Below, in pieces: positions 43,373-53,098 of a stretch of DNA of 64,000 nt. Where the stretch lies: the NCBI GenBank assembly GCA_021371955.1, contig JAJFVD010000003.1, forward strand, positions 1 to 64,000, read 5' to 3'. The translations under genes and the position numbers were made by a program. The notes under the pieces were generated by a model that was not told the DNA's origin, made no database searches, and saw nothing but the letters and a program-made list of their open reading frames with translations. Each line of letters begins with the position of its first letter. Within the stretch, counting starts at the first letter, position 1. The stretch is from Bacteroidales bacterium (GTDB lineage Bacteria; Bacteroidota; Bacteroidia; Bacteroidales; UBA932).

Positions 43373-44767
43373 TTAAAATTCTGCATTTTTCGGGGTCCTT
43401 GGGAAAGGAATGACATCACGAATATTTGACATACCGGTAACAAACAGGAGCAGCCTTTCAAAACCAAGGCCAAAACCCGAATGCGGAGCAGTTCCGAACT
43501 TTCTTGTATCAAGATACCACCAGAGAGTGCTGTTTTCCATCTCCATCTCTTTTATCCTGCGTTCAAGCTTCTCAAGCGACTCCTCTCTTTGTGAACCTCC
43601 GATTATCTCCCCGATCTTTGGAAAAAGAACATCCATTGCACGGACAGTTTTCCCGTCGTCATTCTGCTTCATGTAGAAAGCTTTAATTTCTTTTGGGTAG
43701 TCTGTAAGAATTACCGGCTTTTTAAAATGTTTTTCTACCAGATATCTTTCGTGCTCGCTTTGAAGGTCTGCACCCCAGAATACAGGGTATTCAAATTTTT
43801 CTCCCGATTTCATAAGAATATCAACCCCATCGGTATAACTGAGACGGATAAAATCTGTGCTTACAACGCTCCTTAGCCTCTCAATAAGTTCTTTGTCAAA
43901 CATGTCGTTAAGGAACTTAAGATCATCGCTGCAGTTGTCAAGAGCATACTTTACGAGATACTTTATGAACTCTTCTGCAAGGTCCATATTCTCTTTTATC
44001 TCATAAAATGCCATTTCCGGTTCAATCATCCAGAACTCTGCAAGGTGTCTTGGAGTGTTGGAGTTTTCGGCACGGAAAGTAGGGCCGAATGTATATATTT
44101 CGCCAAGCGCCATTGCTCCAAGTTCTCCTTCAAGTTGTCCGCTTACAGTCAAATTTGATGACCGTCCGAAGAAGTCTGCGGTATAATCAATCTTCCCTTC
44201 CGGATTTCTTGGAATATTATTAAGATCAAGAGTGGTCACCTGAAACATTGCTCCTGCACCTTCGGCATCGGAAGCAGTAATGATTGGAGTATGCAGGTTA
44301 AAGAATCCCTTGTCGTTAAAAAACTTGTGGATGGCAAATGACATTGCATGTCTTATTCTGAAAATACAGCCAAATGTATTTGTTCTGGGACGGAGATGAC
44401 CTATCTCCCTCAAAAATTCCATACTATGTCCCTTCTTCTGAAGAGGATAGGTTTCAGGATCGGCTGTTCCGTATACATAAAGCTCTTTGGCCTGTATCTC
44501 TACGGCTTGCCCGCCTCCCGGCGAAGCAGTAAGATTGCCAAGAACAGATATGCAGGAACCGGTTGTAACAGGTTTTAACTGCTCCTCTGTAAACAGGGTC
44601 ATATCAAATACAATTTGAATATTATTTACAGTTGAACCATCGTTTAAGGCAACAAATGAAATGTTCTTATTGCCTCTTTTGGTTCTTACCCAGCCTTTCA
44701 CTACTATTTCTGTACCGGCTTCGCTTTTAAGAAGTTTCGATATCTTTTCTCTTTTATGGCTTTCCAT
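43373..44767 (-). CDS. asnS: Asparaginyl-tRNA synthetase
   Basis: 464 aa. An N-terminal OB-fold anticodon domain (about 15-100; [20 protein letters not shown]) leads to the class II catalytic core, with [20 protein letters not shown] (motif 2 region) and [15 protein letters not shown] (motif 3) near the end. AsnRS is favoured over AspRS by [11 protein letters not shown] and overall length. It charges tRNA-Asn. It is first in the asnS-udk-tonB-like unit, with a promoter at 44794-44823. Confidence 0.96.
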   Translation of the reverse strand: MESHKREKISKLLKSEAGTEIVVKGWVRTKRGNKNISFVALNDGSTVNNIQIVFDMTLFTEEQLKPVTTGSCISVLGNLTASPGGGQAVEIQAKELYVYGTADPETYPLQKKGHSMEFLREIGHLRPRTNTFGCIFRIRHAMSFAIHKFFNDKGFFNLHTPIITASDAEGAGAMFQVTTLDLNNIPRNPEGKIDYTADFFGRSSNLTVSGQLEGELGAMALGEIYTFGPTFRAENSNTPRHLAEFWMIEPEMAFYEIKENMDLAEEFIKYLVKYALDNCSDDLKFLNDMFDKELIERLRSVVSTDFIRLSYTDGVDILMKSGEKFEYPVFWGADLQSEHERYLVEKHFKKPVILTDYPKEIKAFYMKQNDDGKTVRAMDVLFPKIGEIIGGSQREESLEKLERRIKEMEMENSTLWWYLDTRKFGTAPHSGFGLGFERLLLFVTGMSNIRDVIPFPRTPKNAEF

Positions 44768-44793
44768 ATCTGTTTCTACAATTTATATCCCGG

Positions 44794-44823
44794 CAAAGTT
44801 ACGCAAATGATGATAAAAGTCAA
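44794..44823 (-). promoter_or_regulatory. Promoter of the asnS operon
   Basis: On the minus strand, -7 TAACTTTG (complement of 44794-44801) and -33 TTG (complement of 44821-44823) with a 19-nt spacer. The asnS start is 27 nt from the -7 box. Confidence 0.55.
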
Positions 44824-44833
44824 TATAAAAATT

Positions 44834-46345
44834 TTAACGGGTTACATTCACAGGATTAGACGGAGAACTTTCGTTCCAGCATCTGTCTATGGCGGTTATC
44901 ACATAAACCCATTTACTTTTCTTTTCTTTTGACTTTTCAATTAAGAACCTTGGTGTATCCACCAGTTTTAAGAGATAGTCCGTATTTTGAATGTCAATTT
45001 TTGCACCTTTTGGGAAACGATATACAGCGTAAAAGTGAGGAACCTGCATAGCGTCGGCATTTTTAACATTTATCAGCGGATGGCTCCAAACGAGATAATC
45101 TTTTTTTAGGGAAGCTTTTACAACCGGGGCCGGTGCAATTGTATCAAGGTTTTTGTAAACGGGTATAAGAGCTGGCCTGTGCTGATATTTTAGCGCAAGA
45201 CTATCAGAAAAACCAAAAGGATTACTGTTTATGCTCCATCCCGGCCACCAGACATTTCCGTCAACATTTTTAAGGTTTCTTACAAGAGCCATCTTAGCGG
45301 CAAATTGGGTGGCAGATGGATTGTTGACATCCGGTTCTTTGAACGTGGATATATTCTGACCAATATAAAGCTGCCCTTTAAAGTCTTTCTCATTCCACCA
45401 TTCAATAAGGGTTTTAAAATCAGCTGCGGGATGACCAATTTTCCAGTAAATCTGAGGAACATTATAATCAATCCAACTGCTGTCTGCCCACTGGGGCACG
45501 TCGGCATAAAGCTGTTCGTAGTTGGAGAGTCCGTTTGTTTTGCTGCCGCTTCCGTCCGGAGTGTCCTTAAGGTTTCTGTGGATTCCAAAAGGACTTATGC
45601 CAAATCTTACCCACGGTTTGATTGATTTGATAGTGTCATTAAGAGCCTTAATTAAAGTGGCTACATTGTGTCTGCGCCAGTCGGCCTTTTGCCAGTATTC
45701 AAATCCCTGCGATTTTGCATACTTCACAAAAGATGCATCATCATGAAACTCTTCAAACGCAATTGGGTATGGGTAGAAATAGTCATCAAAATGGATTGCA
45801 TCCAAATCGTATCTGGTTACCATATCTGCAATTACGCGTACAGTATGTTTTATTGCTTCCGGTTCGCCCGGATCGAAATAAAGTTGTGTTCCGTATTTTT
45901 TAAAAATTTCCGGTTTTTTAAAATAAAGGTGATTTGGATTCAGTTGCTCACTGTCATTGGATGTCACACGGTAGGGGTTGCACCATGCATGAAGTTCCAT
46001 TCCTCTTTTGTGTGCTTCTTCAATCATAAACTGAAGAGGATCCCAGACAGGATCCGGAGCTTTTCCCTGCTCTCCGGTGAGAAAACGGCTCCATGGTTCG
46101 AGATCTGAAATATAAAATGCATCGGCTTGTGGCCTAACCTGGAAGATAACGGCATTAATGCCGGCCTTCTCAAAATTGTCAAGTGTTTTTATAAACAGCT
46201 GTTTTATTGAGTCAGCACTCATTGTTTTGAATTGCTGGTTTCCAACAGTGTGGATCCATGCTCCTCTGAACTCCCTCTTAGGCAGATTTTGCGCACCTGC
46301 ATAAGAGAAAACCAGTAAAAGTAAAAATGTAATGAAGTTTTTCAT
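44834..46345 (-). CDS. GHL10-type glycoside hydrolase-like exported protein
   Basis: 503 aa with a signal peptide (about 1-18, ending YAGAQ). REFRGAWIHTVGN, then GINAVIFQVRPQADAFY, HAWCNPYRV and LDAIHFDDYFYPYP match the glycosyl hydrolase-like 10 family (DUF187), a TIM-barrel related to GH13/GH10 with acidic active-site residues (Asp-Asp of HFDDYF). The C-terminus is an added Ig-like part (about 400-503). It would act on a polysaccharide in the periplasm or outside; the substrate is unknown. It is 27 nt downstream of the alkaline phosphatase gene. Confidence 0.9.
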   Translation of the reverse strand: MKNFITFLLLLVFSYAGAQNLPKREFRGAWIHTVGNQQFKTMSADSIKQLFIKTLDNFEKAGINAVIFQVRPQADAFYISDLEPWSRFLTGEQGKAPDPVWDPLQFMIEEAHKRGMELHAWCNPYRVTSNDSEQLNPNHLYFKKPEIFKKYGTQLYFDPGEPEAIKHTVRVIADMVTRYDLDAIHFDDYFYPYPIAFEEFHDDASFVKYAKSQGFEYWQKADWRRHNVATLIKALNDTIKSIKPWVRFGISPFGIHRNLKDTPDGSGSKTNGLSNYEQLYADVPQWADSSWIDYNVPQIYWKIGHPAADFKTLIEWWNEKDFKGQLYIGQNISTFKEPDVNNPSATQFAAKMALVRNLKNVDGNVWWPGWSINSNPFGFSDSLALKYQHRPALIPVYKNLDTIAPAPVVKASLKKDYLVWSHPLINVKNADAMQVPHFYAVYRFPKGAKIDIQNTDYLLKLVDTPRFLIEKSKEKKSKWVYVITAIDRCWNESSPSNPVNVTR

Positions 46346-46372
46346 AACCAGGGGGGTGGTTTTAAGTTTACG

Positions 46373-47587
46373 TTAAAATGGGATTCTCATGCTCTTAAGG
46401 ATGAGTTTAGGAACATCTGTGTTGTCAATTCTTCCGTTAAAATTTCCACTGCCGGCACCAATTGAGTAAAGAGGAACAGCAATACCTGAATGTGATGTTG
46501 TAGTCCAGCCGACAAATGCTTTTTTGTTTAATGCAAGATATGCTTCTGTACTGTCTTTGGAAACAGCAGTTGAGCTTTTTTGAGAATCAAGCGCCTTTAA
46601 ATTAAGGGTATACCCTTTTGTGCTGCCAAGAGAAAGTCCTCCTGTATCATGGTCAGCCGTAACGAGAATCAAAGTCTCGCCCGGGTGTTTAAGGTAAAAC
46701 TGGTAAGCGACTTCTACAGCATCTGCAAAATCGAGTACTTCCAGAATATCTGCCTTGACGTCGTTGCTATGCGCTGCCCAGTCAATTTTTCCACCTTCTG
46801 CCATTATAAAGAACCCTTTTTTGCTGTATAAATGTTCGATTGCAGCGGAAACAACTTCCTTTAATGCAAGGTCACCAACTTTTCTGTCAATTGCAAAAGG
46901 AAGTTCACCCTCTTTGCCTGCTTGTTGCAGCATTATTACTTTCTCTCCTTTTTTGACAGTTTTCATTTCGGAAACGCCCCTTGCTATCTTATAACCATTG
47001 TCTGCTATTATTTTATAAATATTCGGCATATTTTTCTCTTTACCTGTGGGATCTATAAATCCGCCACCTCCAAAAAAATCGAACCCGGTAACCGGAAGCT
47101 GAAGAGCAATGTTATAATAGTCCCCTCTCTTATCACTATTGGCGTAATAAGCAGCCGGAGTTGCATGATCAAGTGTAACTGTTGAAATTATTCCTACAGG
47201 TATACCTTTTTCGTGAATTTTGTATGTAATGCTTTTAAATTTATTCCCTTTTGGGTCCACTCCAAGCATTCCGTTGTCTGTTTTATTTCCTGTAGAAAGA
47301 GCTGTCCCTGCGGCAGCTGAGTCTGTGATATATGAATTAAGTGAGAATGTAGAAACTAAAGATATAGTGGGAAATTTTGAAAATGAGACTAAATCATTTC
47401 CAATAACACCTCTCTGAGTTGCCAGATAGGCCTCTGCCATAGAAACATGGGACTGGCTCATGCCATCTCCAATAAATAAGAATACATATTTAGCTTGTTG
47501 ACCGTTTCCCTTTTGCTGGCCAATAGAAGCATCAGAGACTAAAATAAATGTAACGATCAGAGAAAGAGTTAAAATAATTTTTTTCAT
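46373..47587 (-). CDS. Alkaline phosphatase
   Basis: 404 aa with a signal peptide (about 1-23). Metal-binding and catalytic motifs are in order: VFLFIGDGMSQSHV, the nucleophile serine in ITDSAAAGTALSTGNKT, KIDWAAHSND, LVTADHDTGG and TTTSHSGIAVPLYSIG. It removes phosphate from esters in the periplasm using zinc and magnesium. The length is near that of small PhoA-type enzymes. It shares its strand with the GHL10 gene downstream and is separated from exbD by a terminator. Confidence 0.95.
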   Translation of the reverse strand: MKKIILTLSLIVTFILVSDASIGQQKGNGQQAKYVFLFIGDGMSQSHVSMAEAYLATQRGVIGNDLVSFSKFPTISLVSTFSLNSYITDSAAAGTALSTGNKTDNGMLGVDPKGNKFKSITYKIHEKGIPVGIISTVTLDHATPAAYYANSDKRGDYYNIALQLPVTGFDFFGGGGFIDPTGKEKNMPNIYKIIADNGYKIARGVSEMKTVKKGEKVIMLQQAGKEGELPFAIDRKVGDLALKEVVSAAIEHLYSKKGFFIMAEGGKIDWAAHSNDVKADILEVLDFADAVEVAYQFYLKHPGETLILVTADHDTGGLSLGSTKGYTLNLKALDSQKSSTAVSKDSTEAYLALNKKAFVGWTTTSHSGIAVPLYSIGAGSGNFNGRIDNTDVPKLILKSMRIPF

Positions 47588-47622
47588 TACTTAATTTTAT
47601 TTGGGTTTGTTTCTAAACAAGG

Positions 47623-47655
47623 GAGGGTGTCCTTTTGTTAAAAGAAGACACCCTC
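47623..47655 (-). terminator. Terminator after exbD
   Basis: GAGGGTGTC (47623-47631) and GACACCCTC (47647-47655) form a 9-bp stem that extends through CTTTT/AAAAG to a short loop. It lies 22 nt past the exbD stop on the minus strand. The downstream T content is modest, so efficiency may be incomplete. Confidence 0.8.
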
Positions 47656-47676
47656 ATCCTGAGAAATTGACAAAGA

Positions 47677-48153
47677 CTAAAGTTCGCCGGCACCAGCCTT
47701 GCGGGCTGCATACATAATCTTAAGAGCAGATGTTCTTCTAAGCTCTTGTTTGATGTCTGTAACTATACCCATACGAACATTTTCGTCTGCCTTAATAGAT
47801 ACTGTCATAAATTGACGGTCTGCTTCACTGAGTGTTTCACGCTCTGCTGCAATAAAGTCCCGGATATCATCTACTGACCTGAATGAGTCATTAAGCTGAA
47901 TTCGTGCGTCGGTACCATACTTAGCTTGTTCGCTAGGAATAGGGGTACCTACATATATATATGCAGCAAGGTCTTTTCTCTCAAGTTTAGCAATTTCAGA
48001 TGCACCTGGCATCTTTAATGAAACCTTCTTTTCACCCTGTCTCATACTGGTAGTGAGCATAAAGAACAATAGTATCATGAACACAATGTCAGCAAGTGAC
48101 GAGGTACTCAGCTCAGGGACTCCGCCCTTACCTTTTCTTGAAAATTTTGCCAT
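47677..48153 (-). CDS. exbD: ExbD/TolR family protein (copy 2)
   Basis: 158 aa. One N-terminal membrane segment (about 18-37) carries the conserved aspartate Asp22 in SSLADIVFMILLFF, needed for proton use in the family. The rest is a periplasmic domain, longer than E. coli ExbD (141 aa). It powers TonB, or a Tol-like protein, with ExbB. It is the last of exbB, a small membrane protein, exbD, exbD, all within 14 nt of each other, and is followed by a terminator. Confidence 0.93.
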   Translation of the reverse strand: MAKFSRKGKGGVPELSTSSLADIVFMILLFFMLTTSMRQGEKKVSLKMPGASEIAKLERKDLAAYIYVGTPIPSEQAKYGTDARIQLNDSFRSVDDIRDFIAAERETLSEADRQFMTVSIKADENVRMGIVTDIKQELRRTSALKIMYAARKAGAGEL

Positions 48154-48167
48154 ACTTTTCTTCTTTA

Positions 48168-48746
48168 TTATTTCTTTCTACCTGTGTCTTTTGGATCTGC
48201 TTCCGAGATATTCTGAGGTATTGCGTCTCTACAAATACGTTGCTGATCTTCGGTAAGAGCAAAATATTTCTTGCCAAAGTTTTGCATCGCAAAATCGTCG
48301 CGGATTTCGTTAACAGCTTTTACCAATTCATTCTGAACTTTGATATATGCGTTGTAACTCGTACCACGTGTATTTTGTAAAGAGATAACACCTTTAGATA
48401 CAGGGAAAGAACCAAAACCTTCAATAGTTTGTTCTACCTTTTCAGGAAGATTCTCATCATTTGTAGGGTTGAGTAAGAATTCTTTTGCCTTATCCTTCAG
48501 CATGCTTACTTCCATCGGCGAACCCCCTGCAAGCAGGCGGTCTGCATCGTTTATCCTTACAACCATAATATTGCGACGTTTGATTTGAACGTCGTCAACT
48601 TTCTGGTTTGGATCAGGCATAGGAGGCAGACGGCGCTGCAAACCCATATCCTGGTCCATGGTTGAAACCAAAAGGAAAAAGATAAGAACCATGAAGGAAA
48701 TATCAGCCAATGAAGAAGAAGGCAGTCCTTGTACTGGTCTAGCCAT
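48168..48746 (-). CDS. exbD: ExbD/TolR family protein (copy 1)
   Basis: 192 aa. The membrane segment (about 12-32) has Asp15 in SSLADISFMVLIFF. The periplasmic part carries an extra stretch (about 85-150) compared with the neighbour copy. Two unlike ExbD proteins in one operon are usual in Bacteroidota, and may pair in one ring with ExbB. It starts 14 nt after the small membrane protein gene. Confidence 0.93.
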   Translation of the reverse strand: MARPVQGLPSSSLADISFMVLIFFLLVSTMDQDMGLQRRLPPMPDPNQKVDDVQIKRRNIMVVRINDADRLLAGGSPMEVSMLKDKAKEFLLNPTNDENLPEKVEQTIEGFGSFPVSKGVISLQNTRGTSYNAYIKVQNELVKAVNEIRDDFAMQNFGKKYFALTEDQQRICRDAIPQNISEADPKDTGRKK

Positions 48747-48760
48747 ATTAATTTTTGTTT

Positions 48761-49171
48761 TTACCTGTTTCTAATAATAGACAATACTCCTCCAATGCCA
48801 ATAGAGAGGACTGCTGCAGCGGCTAAAAAATAAGTCATAATCAGGCCAGTGTCTGTCATTTTCAACACACTTTCTGAAGCTTCCAGATTAGGCTTATTAG
48901 CAATTGGATCACCTGATGACAGGAGATACGATACGCCAACCAGAACAACTACAACCAAAAGACTTGACATAATTTTCTTAATGCCTTTTGGATTGCCGAA
49001 CAGGTTGATTAAAGGAAGACAAATCACAGCAAGTAATGCAACCCCAAAAAGGATGTATGCGTAGTATAGGAATGAATCCAGAACTGCATCCTCATTGATA
49101 AAGAAAGCCACTACAAATACTACGGAAATTGCCATTAAAATATATAAAATGTATTTACCTAGTTTTGTCAT
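48761..49171 (-). CDS. Small four-helix membrane protein of the ExbB/ExbD operon
   Basis: 136 aa with four predicted membrane helices (about 7-25, 35-52, 66-84, 110-132). No catalytic motif is visible. A protein of this size lies between exbB and exbD in many Bacteroidota, so a structural part in the energy-transducing complex is likely by context, not by motif. Gaps are 9 nt to exbB and 14 nt to exbD. Confidence 0.8.
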   Translation of the reverse strand: MTKLGKYILYILMAISVVFVVAFFINEDAVLDSFLYYAYILFGVALLAVICLPLINLFGNPKGIKKIMSSLLVVVVLVGVSYLLSSGDPIANKPNLEASESVLKMTDTGLIMTYFLAAAAVLSIGIGGVLSIIRNR

Positions 49172-49180
49172 AATAGATCT

Positions 49181-49936
49181 TTATTTTTTTGCTTTTACCA
49201 AAATATCAATAAGTGATATTGATGCATCTTCCATTGATATAACAATAGCGTCAATTTTTGAAAGAATATAGTTATAGAAAACTTGAAGAATGATACCTAC
49301 AACCAAACCACCTACAGTAGTAATCAAGGCAACCTTCATACCAGAAGCAACAACGTTAGGGGAAATGTCACCGGCAACTTCAATCGCATCGAATGCCTGA
49401 ATAAGACCAATAACTGTTCCAAGGAAACCTAACATAGGTGCAGTTGCGATGAAAAGTGATATCCATGTTAAACCACTCTCAAGCTGGCTCATTTGAACGC
49501 CACCATAAGAAACAACTGATTTTTCAACAACTTCGATACCTTCGTCCATGCGTGAAATACCTTGGTAGAAAATAGAAGCAACCGGGCCCTTAGTTGTACG
49601 GCAAATTTCCTTTGCAGCTTCAACTCCGCCTGTTTTGTAAGCATCTTCGATTTTCTTTAGAAGTTTTTCAGTGTTGGTTGTTGAAAGATTCAGATAAATA
49701 ATTCTCTCAATGGCAATTGCTAAACCAAGGATAAGACAGATGAGGATTGAAGCCATAAACCCGGCACCTCCCTCAATAAAGTAGGACTTAAGTTGTTGGT
49801 GAATAGCAGTTTCTGCCTGAGGAGTCTGCTGTGCTACAGTAGTTGTAGTGGCAGGATCTGGTGTTTGAGCAGCAACATACTGTGCAGATAGGGTCATGAA
49901 ACCTACTACTGCCAAAAACATGAAAAATTTTTTCAT
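49181..49936 (-). CDS. exbB: ExbB/TolQ/MotA family proton channel
   Basis: 251 aa. A hydrophobic N-terminal segment that looks like a signal sequence (ending YVAAQ, about residue 24) precedes a membrane segment (about 57-77), a cytosolic loop, and two conserved helices with APMLGFLGTVIGLIQAF and VALITTVGGLVVGIILQVF, the ExbB/TolQ signature. It forms the proton channel ring that energises TonB. I start at ATG 49936; the alternative 30 nt upstream spoils the signal peptide. It is first in its operon. Confidence 0.95.
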   Translation of the reverse strand: MKKFFMFLAVVGFMTLSAQYVAAQTPDPATTTTVAQQTPQAETAIHQQLKSYFIEGGAGFMASILICLILGLAIAIERIIYLNLSTTNTEKLLKKIEDAYKTGGVEAAKEICRTTKGPVASIFYQGISRMDEGIEVVEKSVVSYGGVQMSQLESGLTWISLFIATAPMLGFLGTVIGLIQAFDAIEVAGDISPNVVASGMKVALITTVGGLVVGIILQVFYNYILSKIDAIVISMEDASISLIDILVKAKK

Positions 49937-50040
49937 AAATTTTTGAATGATTAAAGTATTAAACAATGTATTTTAAATAGTTATTTGTTTCCTCTTGGGG
50001 CCAAACATCGTGCAATTTAAAAAGAATTTTTTAATTACAA

Positions 50041-51075
50041 CTAAATGTTTGAAATTTCACCTCGTAAATTTTTTTGCAGCATTCTTTTAATGATTTGATT
50101 ATCATCTGTATGGCCGAGTATAAAAAATAATTTCGTGAGAGCGGCTTCGGTTGTGCTGTCAAATCCGCTTATGACTCCTATCTTCTTTAAAAGTATTCCC
50201 GTTGAATATGCATCCATATCAACTTTCCCCGCATGGCACTGGGTAACATTCAATATTATAAGGCCATGGTCAATCGCATTTTTTAACAAATCAATGAACC
50301 ATTCAGCAGTTGGGGCGTTTCCGGAGCCGTAGGTTTCTAATATTATGGCTTTAAGCCCATTGATGTTGAGTATGGGCTCAATAATTTCACGGGAGATTCC
50401 AGGAAAAATTTTTAATATGACAACAGAAGTACCCAGTTCGGTTTTAATGGACAACTCATTGCTGAATGTTTCGGGATATCTTATATATGCTTTGTTGTAT
50501 TTTATATGTATTCCGGTCTCGGCAAGCACAGGGTAGTTGGCAGAGCGGAATGCCCTGAAATTTTCTGCATTGTATTTTGTAGTTCTGTTTCCTCTGTATA
50601 GCTGACTCTCAAAATATATGCAAACTTCGGGAACCATTGCTCTTCCTTCGGAATCCTTTGCTGCTGCAATTTCTATGGAAGATATCAGATTTTCTTTTCC
50701 GTCTGTGCGGAGCATTCCTATAGGTAGCTGGCTTCCTGTGAAAATAACCGGTTTCTGAAGATTTTCAAGCATAAAACTTAAAGCAGATGCAGAATATGAC
50801 ATCGTATCGGTACCGTGAAGAATTACAAATCCATCGTAAAGACTGTAATTTTTTTGAATGAGTTTTGCAATCTCAATCCAGAAATCTGTCCGAATATCAG
50901 AAGAATCAATTGGCGGTTCAAATGAAAATGTGTCGATTTTACAACCAAACTTCTTAAGCTCAGGAACCTCTTCAAGGATTTCATTGAAATTAAAGGGCAT
51001 CAGGGCACCTGTTTCCGGGTCCTGTTTCATCCCGATTGTTCCCCCGGTGTAAATTAAGAGAATAGATGAGTTCAT
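50041..51075 (-). CDS. ansA: Type I (cytosolic) L-asparaginase
   Basis: 344 aa. The first catalytic threonine is in YTGGTIGM (about 9-16) and the second in HGTDTMS (about 88-94), with FTGSQLPIGMLRTDGKENL after it. There is no signal peptide, so it is the cytosolic form, which turns asparagine to aspartate and ammonia. It is followed 18 nt upstream in genome terms by tatD, so dprA-tatD-ansA form one unit on the minus strand. Confidence 0.95.
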   Translation of the reverse strand: MNSSILLIYTGGTIGMKQDPETGALMPFNFNEILEEVPELKKFGCKIDTFSFEPPIDSSDIRTDFWIEIAKLIQKNYSLYDGFVILHGTDTMSYSASALSFMLENLQKPVIFTGSQLPIGMLRTDGKENLISSIEIAAAKDSEGRAMVPEVCIYFESQLYRGNRTTKYNAENFRAFRSANYPVLAETGIHIKYNKAYIRYPETFSNELSIKTELGTSVVILKIFPGISREIIEPILNINGLKAIILETYGSGNAPTAEWFIDLLKNAIDHGLIILNVTQCHAGKVDMDAYSTGILLKKIGVISGFDSTTEAALTKLFFILGHTDDNQIIKRMLQKNLRGEISNI

Positions 51076-51093
51076 TTATTTTTTTGAATGAAA

Positions 51094-51867
51094 TTACAAG
51101 TTAAACATTCTTTGTGCATTTCCGGTAGTTATTTCCGCTACTTCTTCTATGTCCTTTTCCAGCAGTTCAGACAGCTTTTTAGCGATTATACCTATATATG
51201 ACGGTTCATTTCTTTTACCGCGGAACGGAGCAGGAGCCAGCCAGGGGGCATCAGTCTCAAGTACAATGTTTTCAAGTCCGATTTTCTTTACGGTCTCTGC
51301 AAGTGAAGCTTTTTTAAAAGTAACGACACCCCCTATACCCACTAAAAAATTTCCTGTTTTCTGAATCCGGCAGAATGTTTCATAGCTTCCCGAGAAGGCA
51401 TGAAAAACTCCCTTTACATTTAAATGACGGCATTTTTCCAGTACTTTGAATATTTCCTCAGTTGCTTCACGGGAATGAATTATAACCGGAAGATTAAGCC
51501 GGACAGCCAGTTCGATCTGCTTCTCAAATACAATTGCCTGCTGGCTCAGAAAATCTTTTGACCAGTAACCGTCCATGCCTATTTCACCTATTGCAATATA
51601 TTTATGGGCAGCGGCAGTTTCGTATACGAACTCAAGCTCCTCCTCCCAGTTTTCTCCAACGGAAGTAGGGTGCAAACCTGCAGCCGGAAAGAGAGTGCCC
51701 TGGAATCCGGAAGCAGTATCCAGTAGTGATTGCTGGCAACTTTTGTCAACGGCCGGTAAGATACATCTTAATACCTTGCTCTCTTTTGCCCTTTCAATTA
51801 CCTCGGGGAGGTCGGATATAAAATCGTTGTCGTATAAATGAGAGTGAGTATCAATGAATTGAGTCAT
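51094..51867 (-). CDS. tatD: TatD family metal-dependent hydrolase
   Basis: 257 aa. Family text DTHSHLYDNDF at residues about 6-16, then IGEIGMDGYW, VIIHSREATEE, GVFHAFSGS and LETDAPWLAP supplies the metal ligands (two His, Glu, His, Asp). TatD proteins are 3'-5' nucleases and D-aminoacyl-tRNA-related hydrolases in different reports. It starts 16 nt downstream of dprA and ends 18 nt before ansA. Confidence 0.95.
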   Translation of the reverse strand: MTQFIDTHSHLYDNDFISDLPEVIERAKESKVLRCILPAVDKSCQQSLLDTASGFQGTLFPAAGLHPTSVGENWEEELEFVYETAAAHKYIAIGEIGMDGYWSKDFLSQQAIVFEKQIELAVRLNLPVIIHSREATEEIFKVLEKCRHLNVKGVFHAFSGSYETFCRIQKTGNFLVGIGGVVTFKKASLAETVKKIGLENIVLETDAPWLAPAPFRGKRNEPSYIGIIAKKLSELLEKDIEEVAEITTGNAQRMFNL

Positions 51868-51883
51868 TATAAAATTCTTGTGT

Positions 51884-52993
51884 TTAGGAGAGTGAATATC
51901 TGTTGCCCTGAAATGAATTGACCAGCCCCTCCATTTCCAGTTCTAATATCTTTACAGAAAGATCCTGGATTCTTTGCCCTGTAAGCCTGTGTAATTCATC
52001 TATATTCAGCTCCATATTCTGCCTCAAAGCTACTAATATTTTTTCTTTTTCGGGATCGCCTGTATAAAACAATTTCTTCTCTTTGGTAACAGCAGATTTA
52101 CCTTTGTCTTTCCATCCCATATATATAAGGAAATCCTCTGCAGAGGTAAAAATAGAAGCCAGATTCCCTGATATAAGTTTATTGCAGCCTGCCGAAAATG
52201 AATCGGAGATTCTGCCAGGAACGGCAAAGAGTTCCCTTGAGTAGGAGTTGGCGAGCTCTGCAGTTATAAGAGCGCCACCCTTCTCTCCCGATTCTATTAC
52301 TATTGTTGCAGCAGATATTCCTGCAATAATCCTGTTCCTCTGAACAAAATTGAGTTTGAAAGAATCCGTGCCCCTTGCAAACTCGGTGAGAAGCGCCCCC
52401 TGTTTTGATATGCTTTTTGCATGAGAGTGATGCTGAGACGGATAAATTGTGTCGAGTGCAGTTGCAAGAACGGCAATCGTGTGAAGTCCAAAATCCAGAG
52501 CAGCCTTATGGGCGCAAATGTCTATTCCGAAAGCCAGCCCGCTTACAATTACCGGGTTGTAACCGCCTGCGGACAACTCCTCAATTATGTTTCTGCAGGT
52601 TTTTGTTCCGTATGCGGTTGAACGCCGCGTGCCAACAATTGCAATAATTTTGTCGTGATTAAAATCGGTATCTCCGTATGAATAAAGAATTACCGGGGAA
52701 TCACAACACTCCTTCAGGCGGGATGGGAAGGAGTCGGTTGGGTAGTAATGGATTTTTATTCCCTTTTCAGTGCACCAGTCAATCTCTTTTTGTGCCTTTT
52801 CAAGGCAGGTCTTGTCAAGAATGTCGTCAATAAATCCGTAATGCTTTCCGAAAATTTGCTCAAGTCCGGCTCTGTTTAAATGGAAAAGAGCCCCGGCGGA
52901 CCCAAGGTTTTCAATGATTGATTTTGGTAAATCTACCCGATATTTAAAAATAGTACTAAGAGCAATGCCGTATAAAAGATCTTCGGAATACAT
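51884..52993 (-). CDS. dprA: DNA-processing protein DprA
   Basis: 369 aa. The Rossmann-like core has VGTRRSTAYG, then ISGLAFGIDICAHKAAL-type text (about 158-175), and ESGEKGGALITAELA near 236. A C-terminal winged-helix (about 305-369) with MELNIDELHRLTG is present. It protects incoming single-stranded DNA and loads RecA in transformation. It is found in most bacteria and does not prove competence here. Confidence 0.96.
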   Translation of the reverse strand: MYSEDLLYGIALSTIFKYRVDLPKSIIENLGSAGALFHLNRAGLEQIFGKHYGFIDDILDKTCLEKAQKEIDWCTEKGIKIHYYPTDSFPSRLKECCDSPVILYSYGDTDFNHDKIIAIVGTRRSTAYGTKTCRNIIEELSAGGYNPVIVSGLAFGIDICAHKAALDFGLHTIAVLATALDTIYPSQHHSHAKSISKQGALLTEFARGTDSFKLNFVQRNRIIAGISAATIVIESGEKGGALITAELANSYSRELFAVPGRISDSFSAGCNKLISGNLASIFTSAEDFLIYMGWKDKGKSAVTKEKKLFYTGDPEKEKILVALRQNMELNIDELHRLTGQRIQDLSVKILELEMEGLVNSFQGNRYSLS

Positions 52994-53098
52994 CGTGCTT
53001 TTTTTGTAAAGTTAGCACGGTGCATTCCGAAGATAAATGCCTGAAATTTAGATTGAGATAAATTTAATCTAAAAACAGATAAATTATTTTTAGAATTA

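Noticed and set aside
53047..53073. AT-rich hairpin TTTAGATT/AATCTAAA between dprA and queA
   Set aside because: The stem is short and AT-only apart from two pairs, with no clear T-run after it on the minus strand; it is too weak to call a terminator.
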